Source of the DNA: Bilabrum cf. latius
Lineage: Eukaryota > Bigyra: Bicosoecida > Bigyra > Bicosoecida
Length of the DNA stretch: 64,000 bases
Assembly: GCA_965178125.1 (NCBI GenBank)
Contig: OZ237762.1
Span: 620,001 to 684,000 of the forward strand
Direction of reading: 5' to 3'
A program made the position numbers and the translations under genes. The notes under the pieces were generated by a model. The model was not told the origin of the DNA. It worked only from the letters and a program-made list of their open reading frames with translations, and did not search any database. Of the stretch, positions 22,501 to 35,030 are shown piece after piece; the first letter of the stretch is position 1; each line of letters starts with the position of its first letter.

Positions 22501-25214
22501 TGCAGCTTGTTTACGGAGAGATGGAGGCGGTTTTGGCAGCTTCACCCGACTAGCGTGGGGGTGGTTACGCCATGGGATGGACGGCAAAAGGGGCCAGGCA
22601 AGCTCAGGCACTCGCGGCAGTTGCGAAGCGGCGGCTGGTCGAGTACCGCAGGTGCGTGATGGAGGGCATGCTATGCTACGACGCACTATTCGAGGTGCTG
22701 CTGGACATGCAGGAGGGGGCAGCAAGCGAGGAAGGGATCTAGTCGAAGCAGAGGCAGGAGGAAGCCTCCCTGTAGCCCAGGGAGGTTGCAGCGGCGAGGC
22801 GGGCCCGGCGCTGGCAGCGGCTTCTCACTGCCAGGAGGCTGCAGCCTGAGGCGTACAGGCGCTGCGTGTGGTTCCTACAGCTGAGAGAAGCAGCAGACGT
22901 GGCGTTTGCTGCTGTATCCAAGCACAAGGACATCATCGAGTCGGCGTATGTCGCGGGCGATGGGGCTGCTGATAGCGAAGGCGGCGGTACTGGTGCGGCC
23001 GCTGGGTCCGTCTCCCCCTCATCGTCCACAGGCCCGTGGAGCAGGATGGATCCTCTGCTGCCGTTCTCGACGGCCTCTCCGAATGCAGCCGCGGGGGGAT
23101 CCCCCAAGGAAGCTCAGAAGACTGCAGACCGGAGCGATGACGAAAAGGCGCCATCGAGCCGCCCCGGCGTCTTTGCAACAGCCGTGCCTGCCTTTGATGA
23201 CAGGCAACAGGGCCAACACAGCGTCGGACTAACAAGAGAAACCCAGCACGCAGCCGATGTAAAGTGGGCGGCATCGGCACTAGAGGCTGGAGCCACTGGG
23301 CTGGCTCTATCGAGTGCTGCAGATGGTGCAAGCCATGCCATGCAGGACAGCGTGTCGCTCAAAGTCGACAACGTGTAGTGGGCGCAGGGCGCTGTGGCTG
23401 CCCAAGTCATTGGAATCGCGGGGCAGGCCATAGGTGCATCCCATCGGGAATCAAACCTGCGAAGATGCAGCGAGGGTAAGGACCTGCTGGATCCCGCCAT
23501 GGCGCCACCCTGTCTGCTAGCACCGGCACTGCACGGGTATAGTTCAGCTGCCGGTGGCAATGGCAGCGGGCTCGGAGCGGACTGTCGTGACCGAGTAAGC
23601 ACAGGTGGGGGCGGCGGCACCGAGGCGCCCAGCTCGCACGAACGGGGCAACTTGCACGGCTGCTGCGTGCGCCTGCTTCGGCTGTCCTCTGCGATGCAGC
23701 TGGGCCTCGTCAAGCACTGCCAGGGCGAGCCGGGGGCCGCACTCGTCACGTCCCAGGTGGAAATCGCCCGATCGGCACCTGACCTGAGGGCCACTCCGGA
23801 TGGCACTGCACTGCCGCGCAGGTCCCAGCCATCCGCTGCGACTGGCACGTGCCTCGACCCGGGGCTGGCCGCCGTCTTGCACGCTCCCATCTAGGGCCGG
23901 ACTGCCTCCGATGTGTTGGGTGAGTCGCGGGCCGGGGCCTGCCACGTATCTGCCATCGCGGTGGCCCCGCCAGGAGCAGAGAGTGGGGATAGTCCGACGA
24001 ATCCGCTGGAATTCAGTGCGCGGGCTGTCCTCGTGGTCATCACGCCGGGGCAGCCCATGGGCGACGTTGGCTGCGGAACCAACCCAGGTGCATTGCGCGG
24101 CGCCCCCGCGCTGGCAGCACGGATCGACGCGCCGGAGGGCTACGAGGTGCTCGCCGTGAAGACCTGGTGCAGCCCACTGCAGCGCGACGCGGCGGACCCA
24201 TCGGTGGCGTGCACGAGGGCTGGCAGTCTGGCGGCAGGTGCCAGTACCAGGGCAGCACTGGCTCAGGTGAGGCTAGTACGAGGGCGAGAGCCGATGCGCT
24301 GCAGTGCAGTGCTTGGCTGCGATGGGTCGGAGGAAATGAACCGGTCAATCCACCCTTCGGTGGGGCGCAGCTTCGTGGTGCGGGGGGCCCGGGTGCGAGG
24401 CCCTGAGGCGGCGGAGTGGTTCGGTGCATTGCACGGCGGTGCAACCAAGGCAGGTGCAGCTGGCGGTGGTGCTGACGGTGAGGAGGAGAGCAAAGTAGAG
24501 GTGGACCCTAGCCTGCAGGAATCAAAAGGGGGTGAAGAGGAAGAGGACGAGGAAGAGGACAAGGGCGAGGACGAGGGCGGGGATGGCGATCGAGGGGTTG
24601 TGGGTGGTGATGGCAGTGGCAGCGAAGAGGAGGAAGAGGTGGACTTGCAAGAGACAGTGGGAGAGGATGGCCTGGTCATTCTACTGCGGAAAAAATCGGA
24701 GGGCGTCTTCGTCCTTTGTAAGGTGCACTTTCTGCGCCTACCGCTTAGGATGGTGCACCTGGGCTTGAGCGGTGGGGCTGGCACAGGCCCCGCCGCGATC
24801 CCTGTCCTCGACCCGTGGGCCGGATCGGATCAAGAAGGATCGGATCAAGAAGAATCGGTTGCAACCGGTCGCAGGGCATGCGGCCTGCTCCCTGCCGTGA
24901 CGATTGGCGGCACGTCGGCGGCTCAGCTGATGCGCCTCGAGGGCCTCAATAGCCGGCTTGGCACGCAGAACGTTCGTTGGAGTTCGCTGGAGACGCAGCC
25001 GGCCCGTGGTACATGCGTGTGCCGCGTGGTTGCGGATGGAGGAGGGGAGCACATCGAGGTGCTGGACCTGTCGACGGTGGACGCGGAGGATTCTGATGAC
25101 GAGGAGGAGGAAGAAGAGGAGGAGGAGGAGGAGGATGAAGCGGATGAGAGCAATGCAAGCGGGGCTGGCAGCGGTTAGGATGAAAGCAGTGCGATGATGG
25201 ACGAAGAGGGATGA
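19516..25214 (+). CDS. Unknown 1,870-aa protein with long Gly-Ala repeat and acidic C-terminus
   Basis: Exon 1 (19516-19659) starts with MAESQWPDWERL and ends at a GTGAGC donor. Exon 2 (19746-25214) follows a CGCAG acceptor in the same phase. Exon 2 is one frame of 1,823 codons with no TAA or TGA before its end, crossing eight TAG codons (20520, 21252, 22551, 22740, 22773, 23376, 23892, 25176). The N-terminal part has WD40-like strands (DAACFSPDGRTILTSDG). Residues about 725-875 are a Gly-Ala alternation from a hexanucleotide repeat. Acidic clusters lie near 1040-1060 nucleotides upstream of the end and at the extreme C-terminus. Possibly a WD40-containing vesicle or nuclear-pore type scaffold, but I do not recognise it. 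Confidence 0.75.
21774..22218 (+). repeat. GGTGCT hexanucleotide minisatellite, coding
   Basis: About 70 tandem copies of GGTGCT with scattered point variants (GCT to GAA, GGT to GAG-type changes). They encode Gly-Ala in the plus frame. The repeat unit is a multiple of three, so length changes keep the host frame open. The opposite strand gives Ala-Pro or His-Gln frames that are only shadows. Confidence 0.95.
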
Positions 25215-25311
25215 TGGCAGACTGGGCTCCGTCGAGGGCTGCTTCTGGGCAACGAACTTTATCGAACCTTCGACAGGTCCACGTCAACACTCGGCGCACT
25301 TGGTTGGTAAA

Positions 25312-27423
25312 ATGTCGAAGTCCAAAGTATAGCTTCACGTGTATGACCTTAGCAATGGCATGGCTAAGCAGCTGAGCCCCATGTTCTTAGGGCAGCAGAT
25401 TGACTATGTCCCTCATTCGTGAGAAATTTACGTAATTTACATGTGCTACGTCGGCCACGTGGAACAGCGCTATTGTATGGTTTATTTGCTAGTATCCAGC
25501 ACCACCGGTGTCACCAATGGTTCCAAGAATAGATACAGACGTACTTGGTAGCCACTCATGCGGCGCGGTGATCTTTTCATGCCCAACCATGTACTTCGTT
25601 CTTGCTGCATTGCATGTCGCTGGCCCCGTGTGTTGCTTGGTTTATCATCGCAGTGGCATCGTCGTATATGGAATTGAGTATTTTTACGGTGGTGGAGTGC
25701 AGGCAAGCAAGCCAGATGATGTAGCGCGGGCGTACGGGATGCGGCCGGCAGAGGTGCTCGACCTCGGTGAAACCGAGATCGACATTGGCACATTCGAAGA
25801 CTTTTTGGCCGAAATTAAGGGCAAATACACAGCTGCGACGTATAATCTTATGGTGAGAGGCCGGTTTGCAAATGGTCGAGCCGTCCACATCCGCGCACTT
25901 CAGTAGACAACGTCCTGCAACTCAGCCAGCTTGCCCCGCCATCGCAGCGAAACAACTGCAACCACTTCGCTGACGAGTGCGCTAGATTCCTACTGGGCAA
26001 TGGGATCCCCGACAAGATCGTAAAACTGCCCGAAATTGTGCTCAGCTCCCCGCTTGGCGGTCAGCTGAGGCCACTGCTGGAGCAGATGGACGGGCAGATG
26101 AACAGCGTCCACGGAAACATCAACCCTTTCGAAATGCGAAGGGGTGGTCCCACGGGCGCGGGTGCAGGTGCGGGCACACCAGCGAGCAGCAGCAGCAGCA
26201 CCGGAGCACCTGCTCCCGGCGGGGCTGCATCAGCGGTTGCAACCAGCGTGCTGCCCAGCAAAGTGCTTGAGGGGCCGGGCCTGCCCGTGGTAAGGGCCAA
26301 AATCGCCGACGCCGCGCCCTTCCTGAAGGCGATCCGGAGTCACAATTCCAAGCACAGCGCCGCGTCGGCTGCTGCAGGCGACTCGGAAGACTCTAAGCCG
26401 GCCGCGGCAGGTGCCGGAATCACTGCCGGAGCGGGGAGTGGAAGTGCCAGCGGTCCCAGTAAGGGGCCCAGGATGCTCTCGGAGGAAGAGATAAAGAACG
26501 TGGAGATTGTCGCAGCGAACCTGCAGCGAAGGTTTGCCAAGGACGGGTCCGGCGCCGTCGGTGGTTCTGATTCCGAGTCGCCCGACTGGCGCTCCTTCCA
26601 CGAGTGCATGGGGTCGTGCCTCCTGACGTGGCCAGCGGGGGCGCACACCGCCTGGTTGTTCCTCCTGAGGTCCAGTTTGGCCACCCCTGAAGGCATGATG
26701 TTCTTCAGTGCGCACGCGGCCAAATCGGCAAGCGGAAAGCTGGCGCCTCCGTCTGCCGCCGCCGAAGCCGCCATGGAAGGCGGTGCTGCGCCCATGTCGG
26801 ATGACGACGGTAGAGCTGAAGATGAAGATGATCACGGCGCGGTGCTGGTGACGGTTGCGACCAACTGCGCGGAGGGCAAGTACGGCGCGCTGGCTCTCCA
26901 GTCTGCCCTGGGCGCATTTGCCAACCATATGTCGCACCCTCCCGCCGTAGTGGCCGCGCTGGCCTCTGGCGCCATCGAGCCGGCCACCCAGGCGGCGCTG
27001 GCGGTGCTGACCCAGGGATCACAAGGCGGGGTCAGCGACGAATCGGCCCTCGCGGCGCTGAAAAAGGCGGGCGAGAAGCCCGGTGTTCGTGCGGAAGCGG
27101 CCGCGTTCCTGCGGAACCTCGTGCTCTTCATGCCAGTGCAGGACCCCGGGGCGGGAGAGGGGGAGCTGGTAGACGCTGCGGTGGAGCTGCTCTTCGGTCT
27201 CCTTGGCGGGATCGAGACGGAGAAGGTGGTGGGGGTGCTGCGGCCTCGGCTGGAGGCCGCTGGCAGGCTGCTCGCCCGCACGGGTGAGACGGGGCAGGTG
27301 CTCGCCGAGGAGCTCGGCCTCGGGATGGGCCCAGAGACGATCGCGTCCGACGCGGCGCGGCCCGATGATCTCCGCGCGTTGGCCGGGGAGGTTGCTAGGC
27401 TGTTCCCCGCCGATGTTGATTGA
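25312..27423 (+). CDS. PPPDE (DeSI-type) isopeptidase fused to PUL domain, 593 aa
   Basis: Three exons: 25312-25418, 25654-25852 and 25948-27423 (donors GTGAGA, acceptors CGCAG). The PPPDE domain occupies residues 1-140: VYDLSNGMA, catalytic His35 in VPHSGIVVYG, EYFYGGG, and catalytic Cys106 in NNCNHFADECARFLLG. In this family it removes SUMO or ubiquitin-like modifiers. After an Ala/Ser/Gly-rich linker, residues about 330-590 form an Armadillo-like helical repeat matching a PUL domain (Ufd3/PLAA type), which binds Cdc48/p97. The thioredoxin domain found between these two in some fungi and plants is absent. One TAG in exon 1 (codon 7). Ends in TGA. The exon joins rebuild both catalytic motifs exactly, which supports the model. 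Confidence 0.88.
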
Positions 27424-27602
27424 GGCCCCTCCTTAGTTTCATGCCTGTGTAGTCTGTTGGTCCTGTCGCGTCGTGCGCGTGGAACTGGCGCCTCGCCGAT
27501 GCTCGTCATGCGCCGTAACGGGACCCCTTTGACACCATTCTGAGTAGCAGTATGGTGAAACATGACCGTGACAATATAACATGTAGCAACACTCGAATAC
27601 CA

Positions 27603-29240
27603 ATGAAGTGGCCAAGAGTGCTGTAGCTGAGTCTATTGACTGTGTTCATCGGCATTGGGGCCGCAGTGCTGAGGTCCTAGGTACCTTCTAAACGAGGCGT
27701 ACCGAGCGTATCGAACACGAAGAGGGGCTCAAAGTCGCCAATACGAGGACGTGAAACAGAGGGCACGGAGGCTGAAAGGGTGTCACGCGTGGGTTTAGAG
27801 TCAATTGAGTCTGTGTGTTCTGCTGCCGACACAGCCAAGGTCTCCCCTAAGATTGACGGGATTCCGTCCTCCCCGTATCAGCCTTTCTCGGCAAGTAGAT
27901 CAAGAGAAGTAACATAGTCAACGGGTGGTTGCTCTTGGCAGCGACGAACAGTTGCAAGGGTGCCTTTCCAGATGTGTGTGCTCGACGCTGGCAGCGATGC
28001 CCATATCAGCAGATAGATTCTGCAGGATGGCATGTGGTCAGACGATCGACGCAAGATCATGGAGGCAATGCTTCCCATTCCAAAGAGCGTGCTGGCCTGG
28101 GCGGCGCCTGGTGGGCTAGGGGATCTGTCCCAAGGCTCGGCTCGCTCCATCCTGGCGGCACCCGCGCCTCCTGCCGGCACCATGCGCCGCGTGGTGATCG
28201 ACATTGGGTCATCTTCCGGTATATTTACAGCACTAGCCATTGCTCGGGGCTACGATGTCATATCTGTTGAGCCACTCGCGGATTAGGCGGCCAGGGCCGC
28301 GATCTCGGCTGAGGCGTCCGGTGCTCGCATCTCGGGGACCCTCCAAGAGGCACAGTCGAGAGCGAAAGAGAGGCAAGATATGGCCATCGGAGACATTCTA
28401 ACTGCCATCAATGCCCACGGTGCCAAGCCCCATCCGGTAGATGCCGCTATTGCTCAGTAGTTGAGGCCTACAAGCAGCAGCTAGGCGGCAGGCCAGTTCA
28501 GCAGCTGGCTTACCGCGGGCAGCGACGTGGATGAAGGCCCTGGCACGTCGTAGGGAGATAAACCGACAGGTCCTGCCCCGCCTACGATCGCGCAGCATCT
28601 CACTGGCCCCGCGCGGCCTGTGGCGACCGTATTGCGAGCAGCTGCTTCCGACGGCGGCCGCGCCGGCAGCTCCTCGCCTCCCATGGCCCCATCGGTGCCT
28701 CCAGGGAACAAGGAGCAAGGAAGACAGGAAGCAGTTGTGGTGATGCGGCCGAAAGGCAATCCAGGTGCCTCCTACATCGCTCCGTTGGCCGCAGCCTCCG
28801 TGCAAGCGTTCGCGTAGGGACTGTCGGGCAAAGGTGCATCTTCGCCTGGAGGTGAAATACTCGGGGCATCCGGTGAATTGGAGTCGCTGGCTCCCGTGGT
28901 GAGCGTGGATGGCATGGTGGAAGCAGGCCTCGTGGCCCCATGGGAAGTTGCCTTGCTGAAGATCGACGCGGAGGGAAGCGACCTGCGTGTGCTTGAAGGG
29001 GCCAGGGGGCTCATAGCTGGCGGCAGGCCGCCGTTCATTATGGTGGTGATCAATGACGTGCAGGCGCAGCAGCACGGTTGCGGGGCGAGTGCCATGGTGC
29101 TAGAGGTGGTCAAACTGGGGTACGGTGTCCTCGATTTCGGAGTACTTCGGTCCGAGCCAGAGGCCGTGGAGGCCTACCTGAGCAAGATTCAGGGTAGGTC
29201 GGTCCGTGTTGTACTCGTGAGGAACGGAATTCGGATATGA
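27603..29240 (+). CDS. FkbM-family methyltransferase, type II membrane protein, 545 aa
   Basis: Single frame from ATG 27603 to TGA 29240, crossing nine TAG codons. Without TAG as Gln only fragments are seen. An N-terminal signal anchor (LLTVFIGIGAAVL, residues about 10-24) suggests a Golgi or ER lumenal enzyme. SAM-binding motif I is at about 197-206 (VVIDIGSSSG), followed by YDVISVEP. The FkbM signature LLKIDAEG lies near 452-459. A Ser/Ala/Pro-rich, Gln-containing insert separates the two halves, longer than usual for the family. Probable substrate: a hydroxyl on a glycan or secondary metabolite, which the sequence does not settle. Confidence 0.85.
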
Positions 29241-29423
29241 GGGTGGCGTGAGAATGGAGACTGACATGTGGTTTTATAATATCCGCCAACATGTGACGCT
29301 CGCGTCATGTTTGTTCCGCCGCGGCACATGCCAAGTTGCTTTGCAACTCATCAGGATCTGCAAATATTGATCTTCCGTGACTTCCTTCATCGACTCACGT
29401 ACGGTACAATCAATACTTTATTC

Positions 29424-32400
29424 TCAATTCTACATGGCTGCGTCTGCCTCTGCCCTCAATGCCCGGATGGCCGCGACAGAGACAGCGCCTGGCAGCCGGC
29501 CCGACGATGCTGCTCCACCTGTAGCCGCGCTGCCTCCCCCACTCATCGTTGCTTCTGCTGCTCTTCTCGCGGCACACCGCTGCGCCCTCTGTGCCTGAGC
29601 CTGCACGCTCGCGCCCAGAAGGCCTGACCCCTTGGAGCGCCACTTGACCCGGAGCTGCTGCCGCCTATGCCGAATCTCTTCCGAGATGCCATCCTCCACG
29701 TCATCGCCGTACTCTTCCTCCGAGTCATAGTGCAGCATCACCTGCCGCGGCACGGCCGTGCCCTGATCAGCTGCTCCAGCCGGTCCGCTGCCTTGACGGC
29801 CTTCGAGTCCAACAAGGCTACCGGGAACTCCTTGCTCAGCTTCCTGCGAGGACCTATCCTGTCGAGTACCACTCCCACCACCATAAACATGCGTGATACT
29901 GGCCCTCGGGCCGATGAGTCCTCCGTCTGGGCCACCGTGCCTGGCAATGTCACCCCGAATGCGAGCGAATGCAAGCGATGCTTCGAGCGACGCCACGGAC
30001 GCGGGCATGATCTCATGCACGTCGAAATTGATGACACTCCGCTCCTCACCATGACCAGAGCCCGGGGTAGCATCGCTCTGCCCAACTGGCAAGTCATGCT
30101 TCTGGTACCTGGTCGCCTGGCGTGCAGCAGCCGAGGGCCCATGCACCAGCATCGCTACCTCATCTGGCCTGCCTTTGGCTCCTGACACCGCCTGCTGGAC
30201 CGCGGCGCGAGCCCACAGGAACTCGACTGGCTTCAGCGTGGTTGTTTTATCGCTAGATTCGTCTTGCCTAAGTGCAGCCGCGCTTTGCTGCATTGTTGCG
30301 GAGACTGTTGTCTCTGCCGCCTGCGAGCCCTTCCCCTCTACAAGTACGTCCGCTCCATCGTCAACGCTGCCGGTGCTCTGCCCATTCGATTTGCCGCGAT
30401 CATCACCAGCAGCACTGTTCCTGCCGCACTCAAGCATGCGCACTGAAGCTGCATCAAGCAAAGCTCCTGCCAGCTCCTGCAGTGGCGAGCTTGGCCGGTT
30501 TGTGGATCGTGCGAGAGGAGATGAGGGCCTGCTGTTCGCCCTCATGATCCCCCGTTCTGACGCCTTCGAGCTGCGGTGGAAGCTCTGCCTTGAGGCTGGG
30601 CGGCTGGTGGGCGAGTGATTTCCGTAGTCCACAAGGGAGAGCCTCCGGTGCCGCGCTTCTGCCCGCGCCACTGCGATGTCGACTGCCATGCTGGACAGAG
30701 GAGTCTGAGGCGCGGTCCGCTGGTGCGTTGCCCTGCTCTCCAGCAGCTCGCGCTCATCGCGCTCCGCCCGCACGTCTTGTTTGGCCATGTGCAGGGCTCC
30801 CTATAGAGCGACGATAGTTTCTTGGAGCCTGTGGACCTGGGCGTCCTTCCGCTTGAGCTCTTCATGCATGGTGGCTTTGTGCCTCGCTCTTAGGTTGAGA
30901 CCCGTGGAGCCGGTGGCCACGACATCCTCCGCAACCCGACGAGTGGGCGACTACTTGGTCTCACTCATGAGCTGGTGCTTTGACTCTGCTCCTAGATTGC
31001 GCAACGCCCTGGCTTCAATGTCCTCCTGCAAGCTGTCTCGGACTGGGTTCACGCTGGCAGCAGGTCTGTTCTTGTCTTGATCCTGTTCATCGTCGGCATC
31101 AGCTTCTGTTGCTTCGGCTTTAGAGCTATGGCCGACAACGTCAATACTTGCTGAATCCAATGTTAATGCTTTATCGTCTTCCACGTATCCCCGAAGATTT
31201 GCAGGCTTCACGTCGGGAGGCATGTCAAGCTCTTCCCCCATCTCGTCCACCATGCGCCTGGCTCGCTCGTTGAAGGCTTCCCACAGGTACGGCTCGAACA
31301 GGCGGTACGCGATGAACCATATCGTGCCATTTGTGAAAAGGAGTCGGATGAGCGCCTCGGTCTCCAGTCCTCCGCTCCACGCACCAGACATGCGCAAGAA
31401 TGCAAGGAACGTGCAAATGGCTGCCGCCACGAGCAAGCCGATCGTCACCTAGTACGTCCTCATTATAACTCGTTTTGGCGATGGAGCCCAAAGGATAGAA
31501 CGCGCAGCTACATGCAGCACTATCAGCCCGGCCGCGTCTATGCACAGCAGGATCCACCACACGAGGCCAGACCCGGGGTGCACCCACGCACACTCAGCGC
31601 GGTACTGATCGACTCGTGCACCGCCCGACTGTATCACCAGTGCCAGTGTTTGGATGCCTAGGGCGGAGCAGACGAATAAAACCACGTACTTAACCGAAGG
31701 AAAAGCAGCCTGGTATCGCGTTGGTGCGTCCGTCACGTTTCTGTGATGTGACACAACTGCCAGCATCGGTGCCAGAACGCATCCCGCGGCCAATCCTCGG
31801 AGCCACTGCCGTGCAGTGCATTTCCATGGCGCTGGAACACCGACAAAAAGAGACGGATATATGGCGAGCAACCAGAGGCCCACTAGCACGGGAGACCACA
31901 CCTGCCACGGCATGGTTCGCATTGCGTCCGTATCACGCACGACCCACAACGCCCAACCCAGCACCACGATGGCAATACACTGACCAGCTGTCACAAGCTG
32001 TGTCAAAACCGACCATTCGTTGCTGCCGTAGAGAGCTCTACTGAGTGGATACGGGAGCACTACCTCCAGCGGTCGCTGCAAATTACTGTTCCAGCCGCTT
32101 CTCGTGACACCAACGGGATACAGCTGAGCGGAGAACCTGGTCCTGCCGAGATCGTTGGTCCTCCGCTCACCATTCCGATGAATCTTTCCGGGTGGAGCAC
32201 GCCCGTCCAAGAATCCACGGGTGGATTTCGAGTCGGTCGCGAAGGCCTGCAGGAGCACGTGCTCAGCGGCGTCGTTCTGTCCGTTGGCGCCCAGCATCAC
32301 GTCACCTGCTATGGTGCGGATGGGGCGAGCACCCCCCGTCTGGTACGTAGAGGAGGAAGCCACGCCTGCGATTGACGCATCTCCGGCGCTTGTTGGACCT

Positions 32401-34226
32401 CCGGGGTAGCTGCGGGGGCGGAATTCGTCGAGGATCCGCATGACCGGCAGATCGACACGCACGGTGCGTGGCTCGTTGATGGCGCGCGAAGCTGCGCCTG
32501 GCTCGAACGCCGCAGCTGCGTCGGCTGGCATACCGCACAGGAATGATGCGAGCTCCAACTGGTGCCGCTTCAGGCCTTCCGCTGCAGTTCCCCTCGTTTG
32601 GAACACAACGGATGCGTTGAGTGCCTGGGGTCGCGTGGGCGCGCCGGGTCCCCAGGCCACTGTATACGTCGCATCGCACAGAGCCTCCTGTCCCAGTTGC
32701 CTGGGTACAGATGCACTTGTTGTTGATATGGAGGGGCAGTCCCACGCATCCACCCCCCGTGGATTGTTGGCAAGCCATGCGATGTCCGGAGAGAGGTCAG
32801 CTGTCCTGCACCTGCCAACGGCTCGCTGCCACGACTGCACGAGAGCTGATACGGCCGCGCCACCCTGCACAACCAGCTCGTCTTCAGTTGGACCAAACGA
32901 ACCAAAAGTCTCGGCTGCTGCAATCCTTTCGGCAGCTGTAAATCCTCTTTGACTTGCAGCCGTTGCGTTGGATGCTCGCTTCATCAGTACCTCTGCTATG
33001 ATCGGGTCGTCGGGCGCTTCCCCCGCCTAAATCTGCTCCAAGGTGCTCTGGACAACTTCTCTGGCTCTACGCAAGAAGTCCTACGTCGAGCCTAACAATG
33101 GATCACCGTCCATGGCGGCAACCGGGTGCCAGCTCGCCGATGTCAGGAGCAGCTGCGCGAGGTCTGGTCGCAACCGATCTAGGAAGCCTCGTGCAAGCGG
33201 GGCTGGATGGGCAAAGAATCCCTCCAGGGGATACCCGGCGGCTGCCAGCTCGCTAGACAGATACTCCACGTCGTCCTGAAACCCGCACTAGATAACGTGC
33301 TTAATCTGGTTTTCTTGGATCTCCGCCAGGGCAAGCCGGATGCGCTGGCGGTCCGTCTGAAAGTAGGATAGGGGGAGAATCGTGTCGTTTTCTGTCGCTA
33401 ACCGCAATTTTTCAGCGTTGTATGCTTCATCTGGCATGGCTGGTGTGCCCGGTGCCTAGTCGCTCTGCCAGCCCGAGGCCCAGCCCCAGTCCTGGGTAGA
33501 ATCGCGCGAGGACACGTATTCAGCGTACGCCGCGACGTGTAATCCGATATGCTCAGCAAGGGACTTTGCACCTTCTGCGCACAACCTGCGTAGTGCATTG
33601 AGAACAGAATTTGAGCAGGAACGGCAGTGGTACCGCCAGTGGGAGGTTGTCTGCATGCTCCTAGGAGCGAATGCCTCTCACTTTGTTGCCGGGTCATTGC
33701 CGGCTCCGATTATTGCGACCTTCGTCGCGCCAGCTTTTGCAAACTCAAGCACTGCACCAGTCGCGATTCGAGCTGGGCGAGGTGCCAGGGCCACCAGCAT
33801 TGCGGCGTGGGCTGAGGACGACACATGCGCAGAAATGGCGGACACCTGCACATAAACACGCCCAAACAGTGAAGTCGTCTACATTCCAATATTAGCAAAC
33901 GATGGAGTTGCCCCAATCACTGCATGCAGCGGGTCTTGGCTTCTTGACAAGGAGTGCTCGACGAGGTGTTTATGTCGAGAAGCGATAGACATATCATCAT
34001 GCAGCTCGATTGATACCCTAAGAGGATTTGAGGGCAACAAGGAATCCTTGATAGCCCATGCGCCGCTGCGATCAGTGTTTGCCAACCTTGCAGCTACCTG
34101 CATGCCGAGCATAACCGCACTGTTCCGGTTCAGCCTGCCAGACAAGGAGCCCACGCAGCCAATTCGAAATTGCAGCTGGGCTTGCGCTATAGCTATAAAA
34201 TAAGCCGCAAGTGTGAAAATACGCAT
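29424..34226 (-). CDS. Class C-type G-protein-coupled receptor, 1,568 aa
   Basis: Exon 1 (34226-33682) and exon 2 (33585-29424) flank a 97-base intron (GTGAGA to ACGCAG). It starts with a signal peptide (LAAYFIAIAQAQ) and then the start of a periplasmic-binding-protein-type ligand domain (IGCVGSLSG, KVAIIGAGNDPA, VIQCGFQDD). Seven hydrophobic helices lie between residues about 695 and 960, including the class C features KCTARQWLRGL at TM3 and a late VTIGLLVAAAICTFLAF helix. The C-terminal 600 residues are cytosolic, with coiled-coil and acidic stretches. Nine TAG codons are crossed, the last directly before Asn-TGA. It resembles GABA-B/metabotropic-type receptors of protists. Ligand unknown. 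Confidence 0.82.
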
Positions 34227-35030
34227 TTCTACAAAGCGTGCTGCCCTCTTGTTGGATTGGGCGCTGCTGCCGTGCGCAGTGCTCAGTTCAACGGACGGTT
34301 CCGGTTTCACTGCCAGTGGCACGATCGGAATTCGAAAATTTCCAGTTGTTTGGTCTACTCCTTGCACTTCTCACGTGATTGCATTCCTAGAACCCGCCTC
34401 AGGCATAGGTACTACATAGTAGTATGCACGTTTGCGTCCGATTCTCTTGCATGCCCCTCCCTCGGCAAATGCCCCTACGTCCAGCAGGCAACCCCAGACT
34501 TAGCGAATCGTTTTGGTGGTTGTAGTTAGAACCATATGTATGTGGCCTAGGTTGCAGCTGGTACTACTCGCGATATTGGCCCGCGCCCCCCCCCGCGGGG
34601 CAATGGCAGCCGCTGTGCGGCACATCCGCAGCTATGTGAGTGCCCTAACTAGCACGGGATCAGTGACTGGATATTGGGGTAGCTGCGTCGTATGGAGCGC
34701 TAGTGGTAGGTTCCAGTAGAGGCGTTTGAAGGAGGCCAACACTCAGTTGGTTCGGCATTGCTCGCCTGTGATAGAATATCTGCTAGCTGGGGCGGGGGGG
34801 CAGCAGCCGTGCCGGTAGCTTGGAATACCCATGCTGGGTGCCAACCCTACCCGAAAACCCACCGTGCCACTACAAAAGTGTGACAAAGCGACAAAGTGCA
34901 CTTTTAACATAGCATGCAGCATTGCAGCAGCAGCATTCAAGCCAGCCACAGAACAGTGATTAGATGCAGTGCACGCAGGCACACATAAAACGGGCAATTT
35001 TCGATATAATAAGACATTCGAAAATTATCA
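34227..35030. other. Intergenic region between divergent receptor and membrane-protein genes
   Basis: About 800 bases with short C- and G-runs (34589-34603, 34790-34800). Likely contains the promoters of both flanking genes. I see no coding frame, RNA gene or mobile element. Confidence 0.45.
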
